A DNA stretch of 38,161 bases from an uncultured Candidatus Saccharibacteria bacterium (GTDB lineage: Bacteria; Patescibacteriota; Saccharimonadia; Saccharimonadales; Saccharimonadaceae): the NCBI GenBank assembly GCA_938030585.1, contig CALHIA010000092.1, forward strand, positions 1-38,161, read 5' to 3'. Positions 1 through 8,222 of the stretch are shown piece by piece. Below the pieces are notes generated by a model. That model did not search any database, had not been told where the DNA came from, and saw nothing but the letters and a program-made list of their open reading frames with translations. Within the stretch, counting starts at the first letter, position 1; each line of letters begins with the position of its first letter. Position numbers and translations under genes: made by a program.

Positions 1-33
1 TTTGCGCGAAGATTCACGTTTAAGTCTACGCAT
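1..33 (-). CDS. Possible 5' end of a gene cut by the left window edge
   Basis: On the minus strand an ATG at 33 opens a frame reading MRRLKRESSRK that runs off the window. An AGGAG lies at 52-48, but 14 nt from this ATG, which is long for a ribosome binding site. The nearer ATG at 47 hits a stop after two codons. Too little is visible to name a product, and the call is tentative. Confidence 0.25.
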   Translation of the reverse strand, partial: MRRLKRESSRK

Positions 34-238
34 ATTTACGAATGCATCTCCTTAATAATCATTGCACACGACCTAGCCCCCACCAGCCACCGAGTGACTA
101 AAAAGTGCAATAGACATTATTTTATCAAATATTTTATTTTTGGCAAATTTTAGGCATTGACAAGCACTTTGAAGACGCTTATGGCTATTGACAAATATAG
201 CTAAATTATTGTTTTATATTTATTTTCTGGATTAAATA
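34..238. other. Left intergenic region, no gene seen
   Basis: AT-rich region between the possible left-edge gene (-) and the kinase gene (+). It contains two perfect TTGACA hexamers at 157-162 and 188-193, 31 nt apart. Neither has a good -10 box at 16-18 nt, so they are not called as promoters. A C-rich stretch at 70-95 has no recognisable function. Confidence 0.4.
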
Positions 239-247
239 TGATATAAA
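239..247 (+). promoter_or_regulatory. Extended -10 promoter of the kinase gene, leaderless type
   Basis: TG at 239-240, one base, then TATAAA at 242-247. Exactly six bases separate the box from the ATG at 254 and there is no Shine-Dalgarno sequence. The transcript would start at or next to the start codon. Confidence 0.6.
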
Positions 248-253
248 TTAGGC

Positions 254-1714
254 ATGGATGAGATTAACCTCGGAGAAATGTTTGCCTATTTTAAGGCTAA
301 GCTCCATATTCTACTGATAATTTTTGCCCTAATTTTTGGATTAGGATCTTTTTATGTATTTTTCATGCAAAAACCAAAATACGAAGCAACTGCTACGGTG
401 ATTGTAAGCTCAGATAAATCAAATGCGAATCTGCCGGGTGAAGTTGCAACCAATAAAAACCTGATTGATACTTACACGCAAGTAGTTAAATCACATCGCG
501 TGCTTGATAAAGTTAAAAGTGATATTAACATCGAAAAGTCCTATGATGAAATGCTAAAAATGATCGATGTTTCTGCGATTAAAGGTACAGAAATTATTAA
601 TATCACTACGACCGATCGCGATGCCGAGTTTGCCACAAAAATGACCAATAAAATTGCAGATCATTTCGTAAAGGAAATCGCCAAGATTTATAACGACCGC
701 AATATTAATGTGCTCGACTCAGCAGTCACCCCGACTGAACCGGCTAATATTAAGATTGTGCGCCAAGAAATTATAGCTTTTGCGGCAGGTCTAATCGTCA
801 GTGTTTCAATTCTCTTCTTAGTATTTTATTTTGACCGCTCAGTGAAGACGAGCGAACAAGTCGAAAGTCAGTTGCATTTGCCAGTAATTGGTAAAATCCA
901 CATGATTGATGCGGAAAAAGAACGTCTGAAACGCCGTCAGCGCGCCTTAGCTTTGAAGGCGAAGAAGGAAGCCAAAGAAGATGACTCGGCAGAAAATGCA
1001 GAAGATAACGAGGAAACTTTCGAAGAAATTTCTGAAGAAGATTTAAGTAGTGAATTAATTTTGAAAAATAATCCAAAATCTATTATCAGTGAAGATTTCC
1101 GTACCGTACGTACCAGCCTGGATTTTAGCTTAGTTGGCAAAAACAATAATTCCCTCGTACTAACCAGTACCGCACCAAATGAAGGTAAAAGTTTCGTTTC
1201 CGCGAACCTGGCAATCGCTTTTGCTAATACTGGTAAAAAAGTACTTTTAGTCGATGCCGACATGCGCCTGGGTCGTCAACACGAAATTTTCGAGCTCTCT
1301 AACCAAGCTGGCCTCTCGAATCTACTAGTCGAAACCGCCGGCGACCGTCTACGTAAATACGTTCAGAAGACAGATATCGAAAATCTTTCCGTAGTCACTC
1401 GTGGTGTAACCCCACCGAACCCAGCAGAGCTAATCGACTCGAAGCAGATGGAAAAATTCATTGCCACAGTAAAATCAAAATATGATTATGTCATTATCGA
1501 CTCGGCTCCGGTCTATAACTTGGCTGACTCTCTAATTATCTCCAAGAAGGCCGATCGTACCATGATTGTTTGCCGTGTAAACAAAACTAATATCGATCAC
1601 GTAAAAGATGGCTTGAAATCTCTCCAAGCAATCGATGCCAATGTGGCCGGCGTGATTCTCAACCAAATCCCTCTAGAAAAACGTACGGGATATTATAATC
1701 AATATTATCTATAA
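254..1714 (+). CDS. Wzz-type co-polymerase fused to BY-family tyrosine kinase
   Basis: Bacterial tyrosine kinase of the Wzc/CpsCD type, which controls chain length or export of surface polysaccharide at the inner membrane. The N-terminal Wzz domain begins MDEINLGEMFAYF and lies between membrane segments at about residues 17-37 and 172-195. A charged, acidic cytoplasmic linker (about 215-265) follows. The kinase domain has Walker A APNEGKS (about 306-312), Walker A' VLLVDADMR (about 331-339) and Walker B VIIDSAPV (about 413-420). It ends in a tyrosine cluster (GYYNQYYL), the usual autophosphorylation site. Single-chain fusion as in Wzc, although it pairs with a Gram-positive-type PHP phosphatase 20 nt downstream. 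The start is set by family similarity and the adjacent -10 box. No polysaccharide polymerase or flippase is in the window, so the substrate is unknown. Confidence 0.9.
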   Translation: MDEINLGEMFAYFKAKLHILLIIFALIFGLGSFYVFFMQKPKYEATATVIVSSDKSNANLPGEVATNKNLIDTYTQVVKSHRVLDKVKSDINIEKSYDEMLKMIDVSAIKGTEIINITTTDRDAEFATKMTNKIADHFVKEIAKIYNDRNINVLDSAVTPTEPANIKIVRQEIIAFAAGLIVSVSILFLVFYFDRSVKTSEQVESQLHLPVIGKIHMIDAEKERLKRRQRALALKAKKEAKEDDSAENAEDNEETFEEISEEDLSSELILKNNPKSIISEDFRTVRTSLDFSLVGKNNNSLVLTSTAPNEGKSFVSANLAIAFANTGKKVLLVDADMRLGRQHEIFELSNQAGLSNLLVETAGDRLRKYVQKTDIENLSVVTRGVTPPNPAELIDSKQMEKFIATVKSKYDYVIIDSAPVYNLADSLIISKKADRTMIVCRVNKTNIDHVKDGLKSLQAIDANVAGVILNQIPLEKRTGYYNQYYL

Positions 1715-1734
1715 ATATAAAACCAGGAGGTGGC

Positions 1735-2484
1735 ATGATTGACACGCATCTGCATATTTTGCCAGGAATCGATGACGGCAGTCGTGATTTTTCGGAAAGT
1801 ATTGCGATGGCCAAAAAACTTGTCGCGCTCGGATTCACCGGTGGCTTTACTACTTCCCACTTTATTCCGAATAGTGATCAGCTCGCGGATAATAAAACCA
1901 AGGCGCGTCTGCGTAAAGAATTACAAGCACAACTAGATGAGTTGAGGATTCAATTCAAACTTTACCCTGGTAATGAAATTTATGTGGATCCAGAAATGGT
2001 GAAATATATGCAAGAAGATCAGGTATCACTACTGGGTGAAACCACTAAACTAAGCGTAGATGCAGCGAAAAATAAAAAGAAGAAACATTATGTGCTTTTC
2101 GAAGTACCATTTATGACTGAGGTAGGATATCTACGTGAAGTAATTTTTGAAATGAAGAGTCAAAATATTGTACCAATTTTAGCGCATCCGGAACGTTATG
2201 AGTTCTTACAAAAGAAACCGGAAAAAGCCTTGGAACTTCGTAAAATTGGCGTAAAATTACAGTGTAACATTGGTAGTATGACTAGACAATACGGTCCGAA
2301 GCCAGCCAAAACTATGAAATATTTCCTAAAACACGGCCTAGTGGATTTTCTCGGGACCGACGCGCACCATGCAGATGGAAGCGTGTTTGAAAAATACGAG
2401 AAGGCTTGCAAAAAAATTAGTAAGATTATTAGTGAGGAAGGCTTGAAGAAATTACAAGAAAACAGCCTCTCGATCAACCATTAA
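1735..2484 (+). CDS. PHP-type protein-tyrosine phosphatase (CpsB/YwqE family)
   Basis: Metal-dependent phosphatase of the PHP fold that removes phosphate from the tyrosine cluster of BY-kinases. Metal-ligand motifs are visible: DTHLHILPGIDDGS at residues 3-16, TSHF near 40, GNEI near 76, LAHPERYEF near 150 and GTDAHH near 208. The length (249 aa) is normal for the family. AGGAGG lies 5 nt before the ATG, and the gene follows the kinase by 20 nt, so the two form a kinase/phosphatase operon. A lysine run (NKKKKH) near residue 113 looks like a small surface insertion. The substrate is inferred from context. Confidence 0.9.
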   Translation: MIDTHLHILPGIDDGSRDFSESIAMAKKLVALGFTGGFTTSHFIPNSDQLADNKTKARLRKELQAQLDELRIQFKLYPGNEIYVDPEMVKYMQEDQVSLLGETTKLSVDAAKNKKKKHYVLFEVPFMTEVGYLREVIFEMKSQNIVPILAHPERYEFLQKKPEKALELRKIGVKLQCNIGSMTRQYGPKPAKTMKYFLKHGLVDFLGTDAHHADGSVFEKYEKACKKISKIISEEGLKKLQENSLSINH

Positions 2485-2512
2485 AATAACTTCCCGCAGG
2501 AAGTTATTTTTT
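2483..2512. terminator. Bidirectional intrinsic terminator
   Basis: A perfect 12-bp stem, 2483-2494 with 2499-2510, has a CGCA loop. T runs follow on the plus strand and, read in reverse, on the minus strand. It serves the phosphatase operon (+) and the pheS-pheT-FKBP operon (-). Confidence 0.9.
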
Positions 2513-2548
2513 AAGCTTAGTTCTAAATGTGGACTAAATTCTTTGGTT

Positions 2549-3271
2549 TTAGAAGAGTGATCCGGTGCCACGAATTTCACTTTGAAGATTCAAGTACTTA
2601 CGATAAATTGCTTGATGTTCTTGAACTGCCTTAGTATAAGCTGCGTCTTCAAAAGGTAGAATCACAAAGTAAAGTGGAGAATTCTTCCCACCACAAATTT
2701 CTTTCGTGTCACCATAAGCAAGAGTACTTGGAATATGTAGTTCGCGAACTCCGCCGAGTTTGGCGCCGACTAGACCATCTGACCAACCGGTAATTAAGCT
2801 GCCAGAACCAGTAACATCAAGTGGGTCCTTCAAGGATTTTGGATTATTATTGTCATCGAAGGAAGAATCAAAAACTGATTCATCAGAACACCAACCGAAA
2901 TAATAGGCAAGATATTTACTCTCTTTTTCAAGAGTAGCGCCAGTACCAACGGTGAGGTCGATAGATTTTAAGCCATCATTTTGAGCACGGGAAACATTGT
3001 AGGACTTAATATTACTACGAGCGGATTTCATGGTCTCAAAGTACTTATCATTGAGCGCTTTCACCGCATTATCTTTATCTTTTTTCTTCTCGTCTAGCTC
3101 CTTAGCCAGAACCTTAAGCTCAGCGTTTTGCTCAGCTGTACCTTTTTTACTCTTTTCGCCATTCAAGACAATCAAGGCATAAACCATAATTGTCGAAACG
3201 AAGAGTAAGACTGCAATAAAACCGATAATAATGCGTTGTTTAGTGCTTGTACGTAAACTTTTTTCGTCCAT
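2549..3271 (-). CDS. Membrane-anchored FKBP-type peptidyl-prolyl isomerase
   Basis: Predicted extracytoplasmic prolyl isomerase or chaperone. A short basic N-terminus precedes one membrane segment (about residues 14-34). A Lys/Glu-rich probable coiled coil follows (about 38-75), then an FKBP domain (about 100-235). FKBP signatures include GWSDGLVGAKLGGVRELHIP, a TLAYGD turn and a final LYFVILPFE strand. The domain contains cysteines (GWCSDES, EICGGK) that could pair outside the membrane. It begins 8 nt after pheT, so it is probably co-transcribed with pheST, although the functions are not obviously linked. AGGT before the ATG is a weak ribosome site. Confidence 0.85.
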   Translation of the reverse strand: MDEKSLRTSTKQRIIIGFIAVLLFVSTIMVYALIVLNGEKSKKGTAEQNAELKVLAKELDEKKKDKDNAVKALNDKYFETMKSARSNIKSYNVSRAQNDGLKSIDLTVGTGATLEKESKYLAYYFGWCSDESVFDSSFDDNNNPKSLKDPLDVTGSGSLITGWSDGLVGAKLGGVRELHIPSTLAYGDTKEICGGKNSPLYFVILPFEDAAYTKAVQEHQAIYRKYLNLQSEIRGTGSLF

Positions 3272-3279
3272 ATTGTTAC

Positions 3280-5745
3280 CTAAATAATTTCTCCACCAAT
3301 TTTTTCTAATGATTTGCTAATACTGTTCATTATAGCAGAGATTTCCTCAGAAAGTAGGGTCTTCTCAGTGGAGGCAAAGTTCAAATGGAAGCTAAGATTT
3401 TTCGTATCAGCACTTTCGGCTTGATAGATCGAGGTAGCCGTGAGGTGAAAGATTAGGGATGGTTGGGCCTTCAAAACCTCGAGAATAGCATTTTCGACCA
3501 AAGCAAAAGGTTTTTCTTCCGAAATCTTGACCGTAAGATCACGATTAACCGCTGGGAAGCGACTAAATTCCTTGATACGTTTATCAGAGGATTTTTGACC
3601 AAGGAGGGACTCAAGGTCTAATTCTAGGCTAGAAACCTCTTTGAGCTTCAGAGCGGTTTTGATGGAATTCTTTAACTCACCGAGGCAACCAATTTGCGTG
3701 CCAGAAAGAAGAATTTTAGCGGCGCGTTTTGGCTCGAAATAACCCGAAGCTTCACCGTCGGTAAAGGCTTGGATTTCAAAATTCAGACCGAGCTTGTCGG
3801 CGAGATTTTCTAAGATTTGCTTAGAATAATAATAGTCCGCAGTGGAAACTACCGCCAGGTGATGTTGCATTTTCGGGGTTTGATCGGAAATTAAGCCGAG
3901 AGATTTTCTAGTAACCTGATTCATTTCATAAAGTGAAAAATCGGCAAAACCGGCTTTTTGGTTTTCACGAACTTTTTCAAGTAGGCTTGGAGTAATGGAA
4001 GTACGGAAGAGCTGTAGTTCTGGTGAAATAGAATTAGTAATTTCATAAGCATCCTCAGTATTTTCACCGACGCGTTCGAGTAATTTCTTGGAAATGAAGC
4101 TGTAAGTTAGAACCTCATTGAATCCGAGTTCAAGCGAAAGGAGATTACGCAAGGTGGTTTTTAGTTCAAACATGGCATTCTTTTTGGCGCCAACGAATGG
4201 ACGAACTGGCAAGCTGAGTGGCAAATTATCAAAACCGAGCAGACGACCAACCTCTTCGATGACGTCCTCTTTAATATGAATATCAGTACGCCAGAGTGGA
4301 GCAGTAACGAGGAGTTTTTCAGAGTCGGGAACCACCTTGAAGCCGACATTTTCAAGAGTTTGAATCATCAAAGCTTCATCGTAGTGTGAGCCGAGAAGTT
4401 GATTAATCTCAGAAACTTTCACTGCTACCTGAATCTCAGATAAATCCTGCTTCAGAGAGTCAGTAAAATGAAGTTCAGCACCTGACTTCACACCAAGCTT
4501 AGTTAGACAATCTTTGATGGCGGGAATAGTATTGACGACTGGCTGCCCCTTGGTAAAGCGAGTGATTGCTTCCGAAAAAATACCGTGAGCCATCTGAGTC
4601 TTACGTAAATTATAGAGGCTAAAAGTAGCAGATTCGAGCAAGATGCGTGTGGTCGAGGTGTCGATTTTAGTCGATTCCCCGCCCATGGCACCCGCCAGGG
4701 CTACTGGAATATCATTCGAAGTAATCACGATATCATTAGAATTTAGTTCAATAGTTTTACCATCGAGTAAAATCAACTTTTCACCAGGATGCGCAGCACG
4801 CACGATGATTTTCGCGTAGTCTAGACCGCCAATTTTGACAAATTTATCATAATCAAAAGCATGAAGCGGCTGACCTAGCTCTAACATAGTGAGATTCGTG
4901 GCATCGACAATGGGATTAACTGAATTAATACCAGACTTAGCGAGCAAAACCGAATCCTCTGTCATATTATATAGGTCAGAAAACTCTGGCGTGACAGGCT
5001 GACTCAGATTTAAATCCTTTACCTCTACTAAACAAGCCGAATAGCGTGGGCAAAGTTTTTGGTCGGCAATTTCAATCGAGATTTCGTTGCTTATTTTATC
5101 TATAGCCTGATTAAAGCTCACTGGTTCAGAGAATTTTTGGCCAAGAATACCAGAAACCTCACGGGCAAAACCAATCAAACCAAAAGTATCTGGGCGATGA
5201 GTGAGCGATTTGTTTTCGATATCGAGAATTTTATCATTTAAGTCAAAAACTTCTACCAGAGTCTGACCTGGACGACCCAGTTCAGAGTCTATTTCTGCAA
5301 TGTAATTATGATCAGAAGAAAGCCCAAGCTCATCTGGTCCGGCTAACATGCCGAAACTTTCATAACCGCGCAACTTACGAGCGCCAAGCACGAAATTTTC
5401 ACCACCAAAAGTATCTGGCACGATACTACCTGGAGTGAGCCAGACAGCGATAATGCCAGCACGCACATTTGGTGCACCACAGACGATTTGCACAAGACCA
5501 GAATCCAGAGTAGAAAATTTCTGATTGAGTTCTGGACCGGCATCGATTTGACAGAGGTGTAGGTGAGTATCTGGAATGTCTTCACAAGTTACCACCTTAG
5601 CGAGATAAGCGCCACGATATTTTTCAGCCATATCCATCACGCCTTCGACTTCGACGAGACGTGAACCGATTAGTTTTACTAATTCCTCATCGGAAACTGG
5701 GATGGAGCCGACATATTGTTTGATTTTATTAAGTGAAATAAGCAT
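3280..5745 (-). CDS. pheT: Phenylalanyl-tRNA synthetase beta subunit
   Basis: Beta chain of the heterotetrameric enzyme that charges tRNA-Phe. At 821 aa it is full length. It shows an N-terminal EMAP-type tRNA-binding domain (about 40-150), the B3/B4 editing domain (about 210-390), the B5 domain (about 405-480), a catalytic-like core, and a C-terminal FDX-ACB domain starting near KEFSRFPAVNRDLTVK (about 728). Its ATG overlaps the pheS stop by one base (TAATG). GGAGGAAT within the end of pheS serves as ribosome site, so the two subunits are translationally coupled. Confidence 0.97.
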   Translation of the reverse strand: MLISLNKIKQYVGSIPVSDEELVKLIGSRLVEVEGVMDMAEKYRGAYLAKVVTCEDIPDTHLHLCQIDAGPELNQKFSTLDSGLVQIVCGAPNVRAGIIAVWLTPGSIVPDTFGGENFVLGARKLRGYESFGMLAGPDELGLSSDHNYIAEIDSELGRPGQTLVEVFDLNDKILDIENKSLTHRPDTFGLIGFAREVSGILGQKFSEPVSFNQAIDKISNEISIEIADQKLCPRYSACLVEVKDLNLSQPVTPEFSDLYNMTEDSVLLAKSGINSVNPIVDATNLTMLELGQPLHAFDYDKFVKIGGLDYAKIIVRAAHPGEKLILLDGKTIELNSNDIVITSNDIPVALAGAMGGESTKIDTSTTRILLESATFSLYNLRKTQMAHGIFSEAITRFTKGQPVVNTIPAIKDCLTKLGVKSGAELHFTDSLKQDLSEIQVAVKVSEINQLLGSHYDEALMIQTLENVGFKVVPDSEKLLVTAPLWRTDIHIKEDVIEEVGRLLGFDNLPLSLPVRPFVGAKKNAMFELKTTLRNLLSLELGFNEVLTYSFISKKLLERVGENTEDAYEITNSISPELQLFRTSITPSLLEKVRENQKAGFADFSLYEMNQVTRKSLGLISDQTPKMQHHLAVVSTADYYYSKQILENLADKLGLNFEIQAFTDGEASGYFEPKRAAKILLSGTQIGCLGELKNSIKTALKLKEVSSLELDLESLLGQKSSDKRIKEFSRFPAVNRDLTVKISEEKPFALVENAILEVLKAQPSLIFHLTATSIYQAESADTKNLSFHLNFASTEKTLLSEEISAIMNSISKSLEKIGGEII

Positions 5746-6689
5746 TAAAATTCCTCCAAAAATTCAAGTTTGGCTGATTCAAAGAAACGAATATCGTTGA
5801 GATGGTATTTCATAATGACCAAACGATCAATACCACCGCCCCAAGCAAAGCCGTGATAGACTTCTGGATCGATACCGGCAGCTTTTAAGACATTCGGATG
5901 AATCATGCCACAGCCCATAAGTTCGAGCCAGCCGTCGCCCTTACCACCGAGAGAAGCTGGTTTTTCAACTAATAGCTCAAGCGAAGGTTCGGTGAATGGG
6001 AAGAAACCAGGCTGAGTTTTAATACGCAATTTTTCACCATAATAAGTTTCAAAGAAGTTTTTTAAGACGCCGAGCATTTCGGACATATTGGCGGTTTTGG
6101 AAACAAAAACACCCTCACATTGATAAAAAGTATGTTCATGAGTAGCATCCACATCTTCATTACGGAAGACGCGACCTGGAATCACCACAGCGATTTGGCC
6201 ATCTTTTTTTAGGTTATCTAACCGCGAAGTGAGCACACGGTATTGCATGGTGGAAGTATGAGCAGGCGGAATAAAGCCTTCTTTGGTGCGAAAAGTATCA
6301 TAACCATCGCGGGCTGGGTGACCTTCTGGGAAGTTCAAGGATTCGAACATATGAAATTCATCGTCGAGCTGAGTAGATTCCATCACTTCGAAACCCATAC
6401 GGGAATAAATATCAATCACGCGGTCGAGTTCAATCATCAAAGGATGTCGACTGCCGCGATGAAAAGTAATACTCGATTGATTAATATCGAATGGGGCAGT
6501 CAAATCAATCGCTTTCACGGCGGTATTTTGCTTGGCGGCTTCGAGAGCCTTAATTTGTTCGATAACGGCCTGCTTTTTTTGATTCAAAGCTTGACCAAAA
6601 GCCTTACGCTCTTCGGGAGCCAAGGTCTTCATTTTTGCGTATTCTTCGCCGAGAGATTTAAGTTCGGCTTTTAGCTGTTCCAATTCCAT
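5745..6689 (-). CDS. pheS: Phenylalanyl-tRNA synthetase alpha subunit
   Basis: Catalytic alpha chain of phenylalanyl-tRNA synthetase, a class II enzyme. A short N-terminal coiled coil (about residues 1-60) precedes the class II core. Motif 2 is seen as FRNEDVDATHEHTFYQCEG (about 175-193) and motif 3 as GFAWGGGIDRLVIMKY (about 283-298). Motif 3 differs slightly from the common GFAFGLGIERLAML form. At 314 aa the protein is shorter than the usual 330-350, mostly in the N-terminal arm. It heads the pheS-pheT-FKBP operon. Confidence 0.97.
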   Translation of the reverse strand: MELEQLKAELKSLGEEYAKMKTLAPEERKAFGQALNQKKQAVIEQIKALEAAKQNTAVKAIDLTAPFDINQSSITFHRGSRHPLMIELDRVIDIYSRMGFEVMESTQLDDEFHMFESLNFPEGHPARDGYDTFRTKEGFIPPAHTSTMQYRVLTSRLDNLKKDGQIAVVIPGRVFRNEDVDATHEHTFYQCEGVFVSKTANMSEMLGVLKNFFETYYGEKLRIKTQPGFFPFTEPSLELLVEKPASLGGKGDGWLELMGCGMIHPNVLKAAGIDPEVYHGFAWGGGIDRLVIMKYHLNDIRFFESAKLEFLEEF

Positions 6690-6699
6690 AACTCCTTCT

Positions 6700-6705
6700 A
6701 TTATA
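6700..6705 (-). promoter_or_regulatory. -10 box of the pheS operon
   Basis: TATAAT reads on the minus strand from 6705 to 6700, 10 nt before the pheS ATG. The intervening bases contain AGAAGGAG, so either the leader is only a few nucleotides long or a more distant promoter uses this ribosome site. Confidence 0.55.
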
Positions 6706-6741
6706 CTCTGTTTTCAGGTGAAGTTGAAGACGAATTGGGAA

Positions 6742-6768
6742 TAAAAAATCGCGCCAATTCGACGCGAT
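6742..6768 (-). terminator. Intrinsic terminator after the small membrane gene
   Basis: Minus-strand stem ATCGCG/CGCGAT (6768-6763 with 6753-6748) is followed by a run of six T (6748-6743). It separates the 75-aa gene from the pheS promoter. Confidence 0.85.
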
Positions 6769-6780
6769 CAATGCAGAGTT

Positions 6781-7008
6781 TTAGAAGAATTTAATGAAGA
6801 TTAAAGAAATCACTGCGAGGATGATTAATACCGGCCAAAACCAACCAAATTTACTAGTAGTTTTAAGGTCTTTAGCATAATCAGAATCTTCCACCAAGTC
6901 AGGATCGCTCATTTTAGCTTGCATCCTGGCACGATTTCGAAGGTCTGCGGTAATTCTTTGAGTGAGATCTGCATTTTTATCTTGATCTTTTTGTACAATT
7001 ACGCCCAT
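6781..7008 (-). CDS. Small tail-anchored membrane protein, unknown function
   Basis: A 75-aa protein. The start is the ATG at 7008 because AAGGAAAAG directly precedes it; a longer frame from 7113 would run through the divergent promoter. The first 50 residues are charged and polar (MGVIVQKDQDKNADLTQR...). The C-terminus is one hydrophobic segment (WFWPVLIILAVISLIFI), so the protein should be anchored by its tail with a cytoplasmic head. No family recognised. It is transcribed divergently from the aquaporin-like gene with a 75-bp gap. Confidence 0.7.
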   Translation of the reverse strand: MGVIVQKDQDKNADLTQRITADLRNRARMQAKMSDPDLVEDSDYAKDLKTTSKFGWFWPVLIILAVISLIFIKFF

Positions 7009-7048
7009 CTTTTCCTTTCGATATACATTACCATAGTTTATCATATTA

Positions 7049-7057
7049 TGATATAAT
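7049..7057 (+). promoter_or_regulatory. Extended -10 promoter of the aquaporin-like gene
   Basis: TG at 7049-7050 then TATAAT at 7052-7057. A leader of about 20 nt carries a full AAGGAGGT at 7073-7080, 3 nt before the ATG, so this gene is leadered and has the strongest ribosome site in the window. Confidence 0.75.
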
Positions 7058-7083
7058 TTTTTTAATATTATTAAGGAGGTAAA

Positions 7084-8097
7084 ATGGCAAAAAAGACTAA
7101 AAAGTCTGCACACAAGCCAAAAACGACTGTGAATACACCAGAGGTAACCGAAATTAAAGAAGAGGTTATCGAGGTCGTCGAAAAAGTTGTCGACGATAGC
7201 AAAAAAGCGACTGAGAAGGCTGAAAAGAAAATGACAAAAGAAGTCCTCAAAGTAGAAAAGAAAATTAAGGAAAGCAAAAATCCATTCAAGGGTTTCTTCG
7301 CTCGCAAGTATCCTGAAGGTGAGAATATTTTAACAATTTTCGAAACTCCACGTATTTGGGGTGCAGTAATCGGTGAAGTAATCGGAACTATGTTCCTTTC
7401 AATGCTTCTACTCACTCTTGGAATCCAACAACCACTTTATATCTTGTTCGGTTTCCTTGCGATTACCTTGGCAGTTTTCGCCTATTCAGGTGCTCATCTT
7501 AACCCAGCCACCACAATCGGCATGATGGCAACTCGCCGTGTTTCTGCAATTCGCGGTGTACTTTACATCGTAGCTCAGGTCGTCGGTGCATGGCTTGGTT
7601 TATTGATTATCGGCGGTCTCCGCACGGCTAGCGGCGCCAGCGCTGAACTTCCAGCTCTGACCGCAGCAACCGGCAGTGACTTCTGGAAATACATGTTGAT
7701 CGAATTCGTCGGTGTCTTCACCGTAGCATTCTTCTTCAACCGTGCTCAAGAATACAATCACAAGAAAAGTGCTTTCACCTACGCAGCAATCATCGCTGGT
7801 GGTGTAACTCTCGCAGTTCTCTTCTGCTTGATTCTTTCCGACAGCTTCTTCAAGCTTCGCAATAACTTCATCTTGAACCCAGCTATCGCTATCATGTACC
7901 AAATTTTCCCAACTTCTGCTGAAAAATTTGACGCTTTGATGGGTACCGTAGCTCTCGAATCTTTGGTTCACATTATCACCCCACTCGTAGCAGGTATCCT
8001 TGCCTTCTTCGTGGCTGATGTGACTAAAGCTCTTTCTGATGACTGCGAATGTGATTGCTGTGAAGAAAATCATCACCATCACCACCACGATAAATAA
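7084..8097 (+). CDS. MIP/aquaporin-family channel with charged N-tail and His-rich C-tail
   Basis: Channel of the major intrinsic protein family, which passes water or small solutes through the cytoplasmic membrane. The six-helix core spans about residues 90-315 with NPA motifs at about 140-142 (HLNPATT) and 265-267 (LNPAIAI). After the second NPA the usual arginine of the selectivity filter is replaced (NPAIA rather than NPAR), which would change the pore. A 70-residue Lys/Glu-rich N-terminal extension is atypical for the family. The C-terminus is Cys/His-rich: CECDCC followed by six consecutive histidines, a possible metal-binding tail. Family membership is secure; substrate and tail function are not known. 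Confidence 0.88.
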   Translation: MAKKTKKSAHKPKTTVNTPEVTEIKEEVIEVVEKVVDDSKKATEKAEKKMTKEVLKVEKKIKESKNPFKGFFARKYPEGENILTIFETPRIWGAVIGEVIGTMFLSMLLLTLGIQQPLYILFGFLAITLAVFAYSGAHLNPATTIGMMATRRVSAIRGVLYIVAQVVGAWLGLLIIGGLRTASGASAELPALTAATGSDFWKYMLIEFVGVFTVAFFFNRAQEYNHKKSAFTYAAIIAGGVTLAVLFCLILSDSFFKLRNNFILNPAIAIMYQIFPTSAEKFDALMGTVALESLVHIITPLVAGILAFFVADVTKALSDDCECDCCEENHHHHHHDK

Positions 8098-8193
8098 TCA
8101 CTGGTGAATTTATTGATTCTAATAATCCAAAATGTAACTTACTTATTTTTATAGATAAATTTCGGATAGAATTTCTAGCTTTATATTATATAT

Positions 8194-8220
8194 AAAAAAA
8201 TAGCCCATAATAGGCCATTT
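8194..8220 (-). terminator. Intrinsic terminator of metG
   Basis: On the minus strand an AATGGCC/GGGCTATT stem with one G-T pair and a small loop is followed by seven T (8200-8194). It lies directly after the metG stop codon. Confidence 0.7.
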
Positions 8221-8222
8221 TG

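Noticed and set aside
157..193. Two TTGACA hexamers before the kinase gene as -35 boxes
   Set aside because: Neither has a credible -10 at 16-18 nt; the better signal is the extended -10 next to the start codon.
7071..7415. Minus-strand open frame of 114 codons opposite the aquaporin-like N-tail
   Set aside because: It is antisense to a Lys/Glu-rich coding region, which creates long Ser/Phe-rich shadow frames, and it has no ribosome site.
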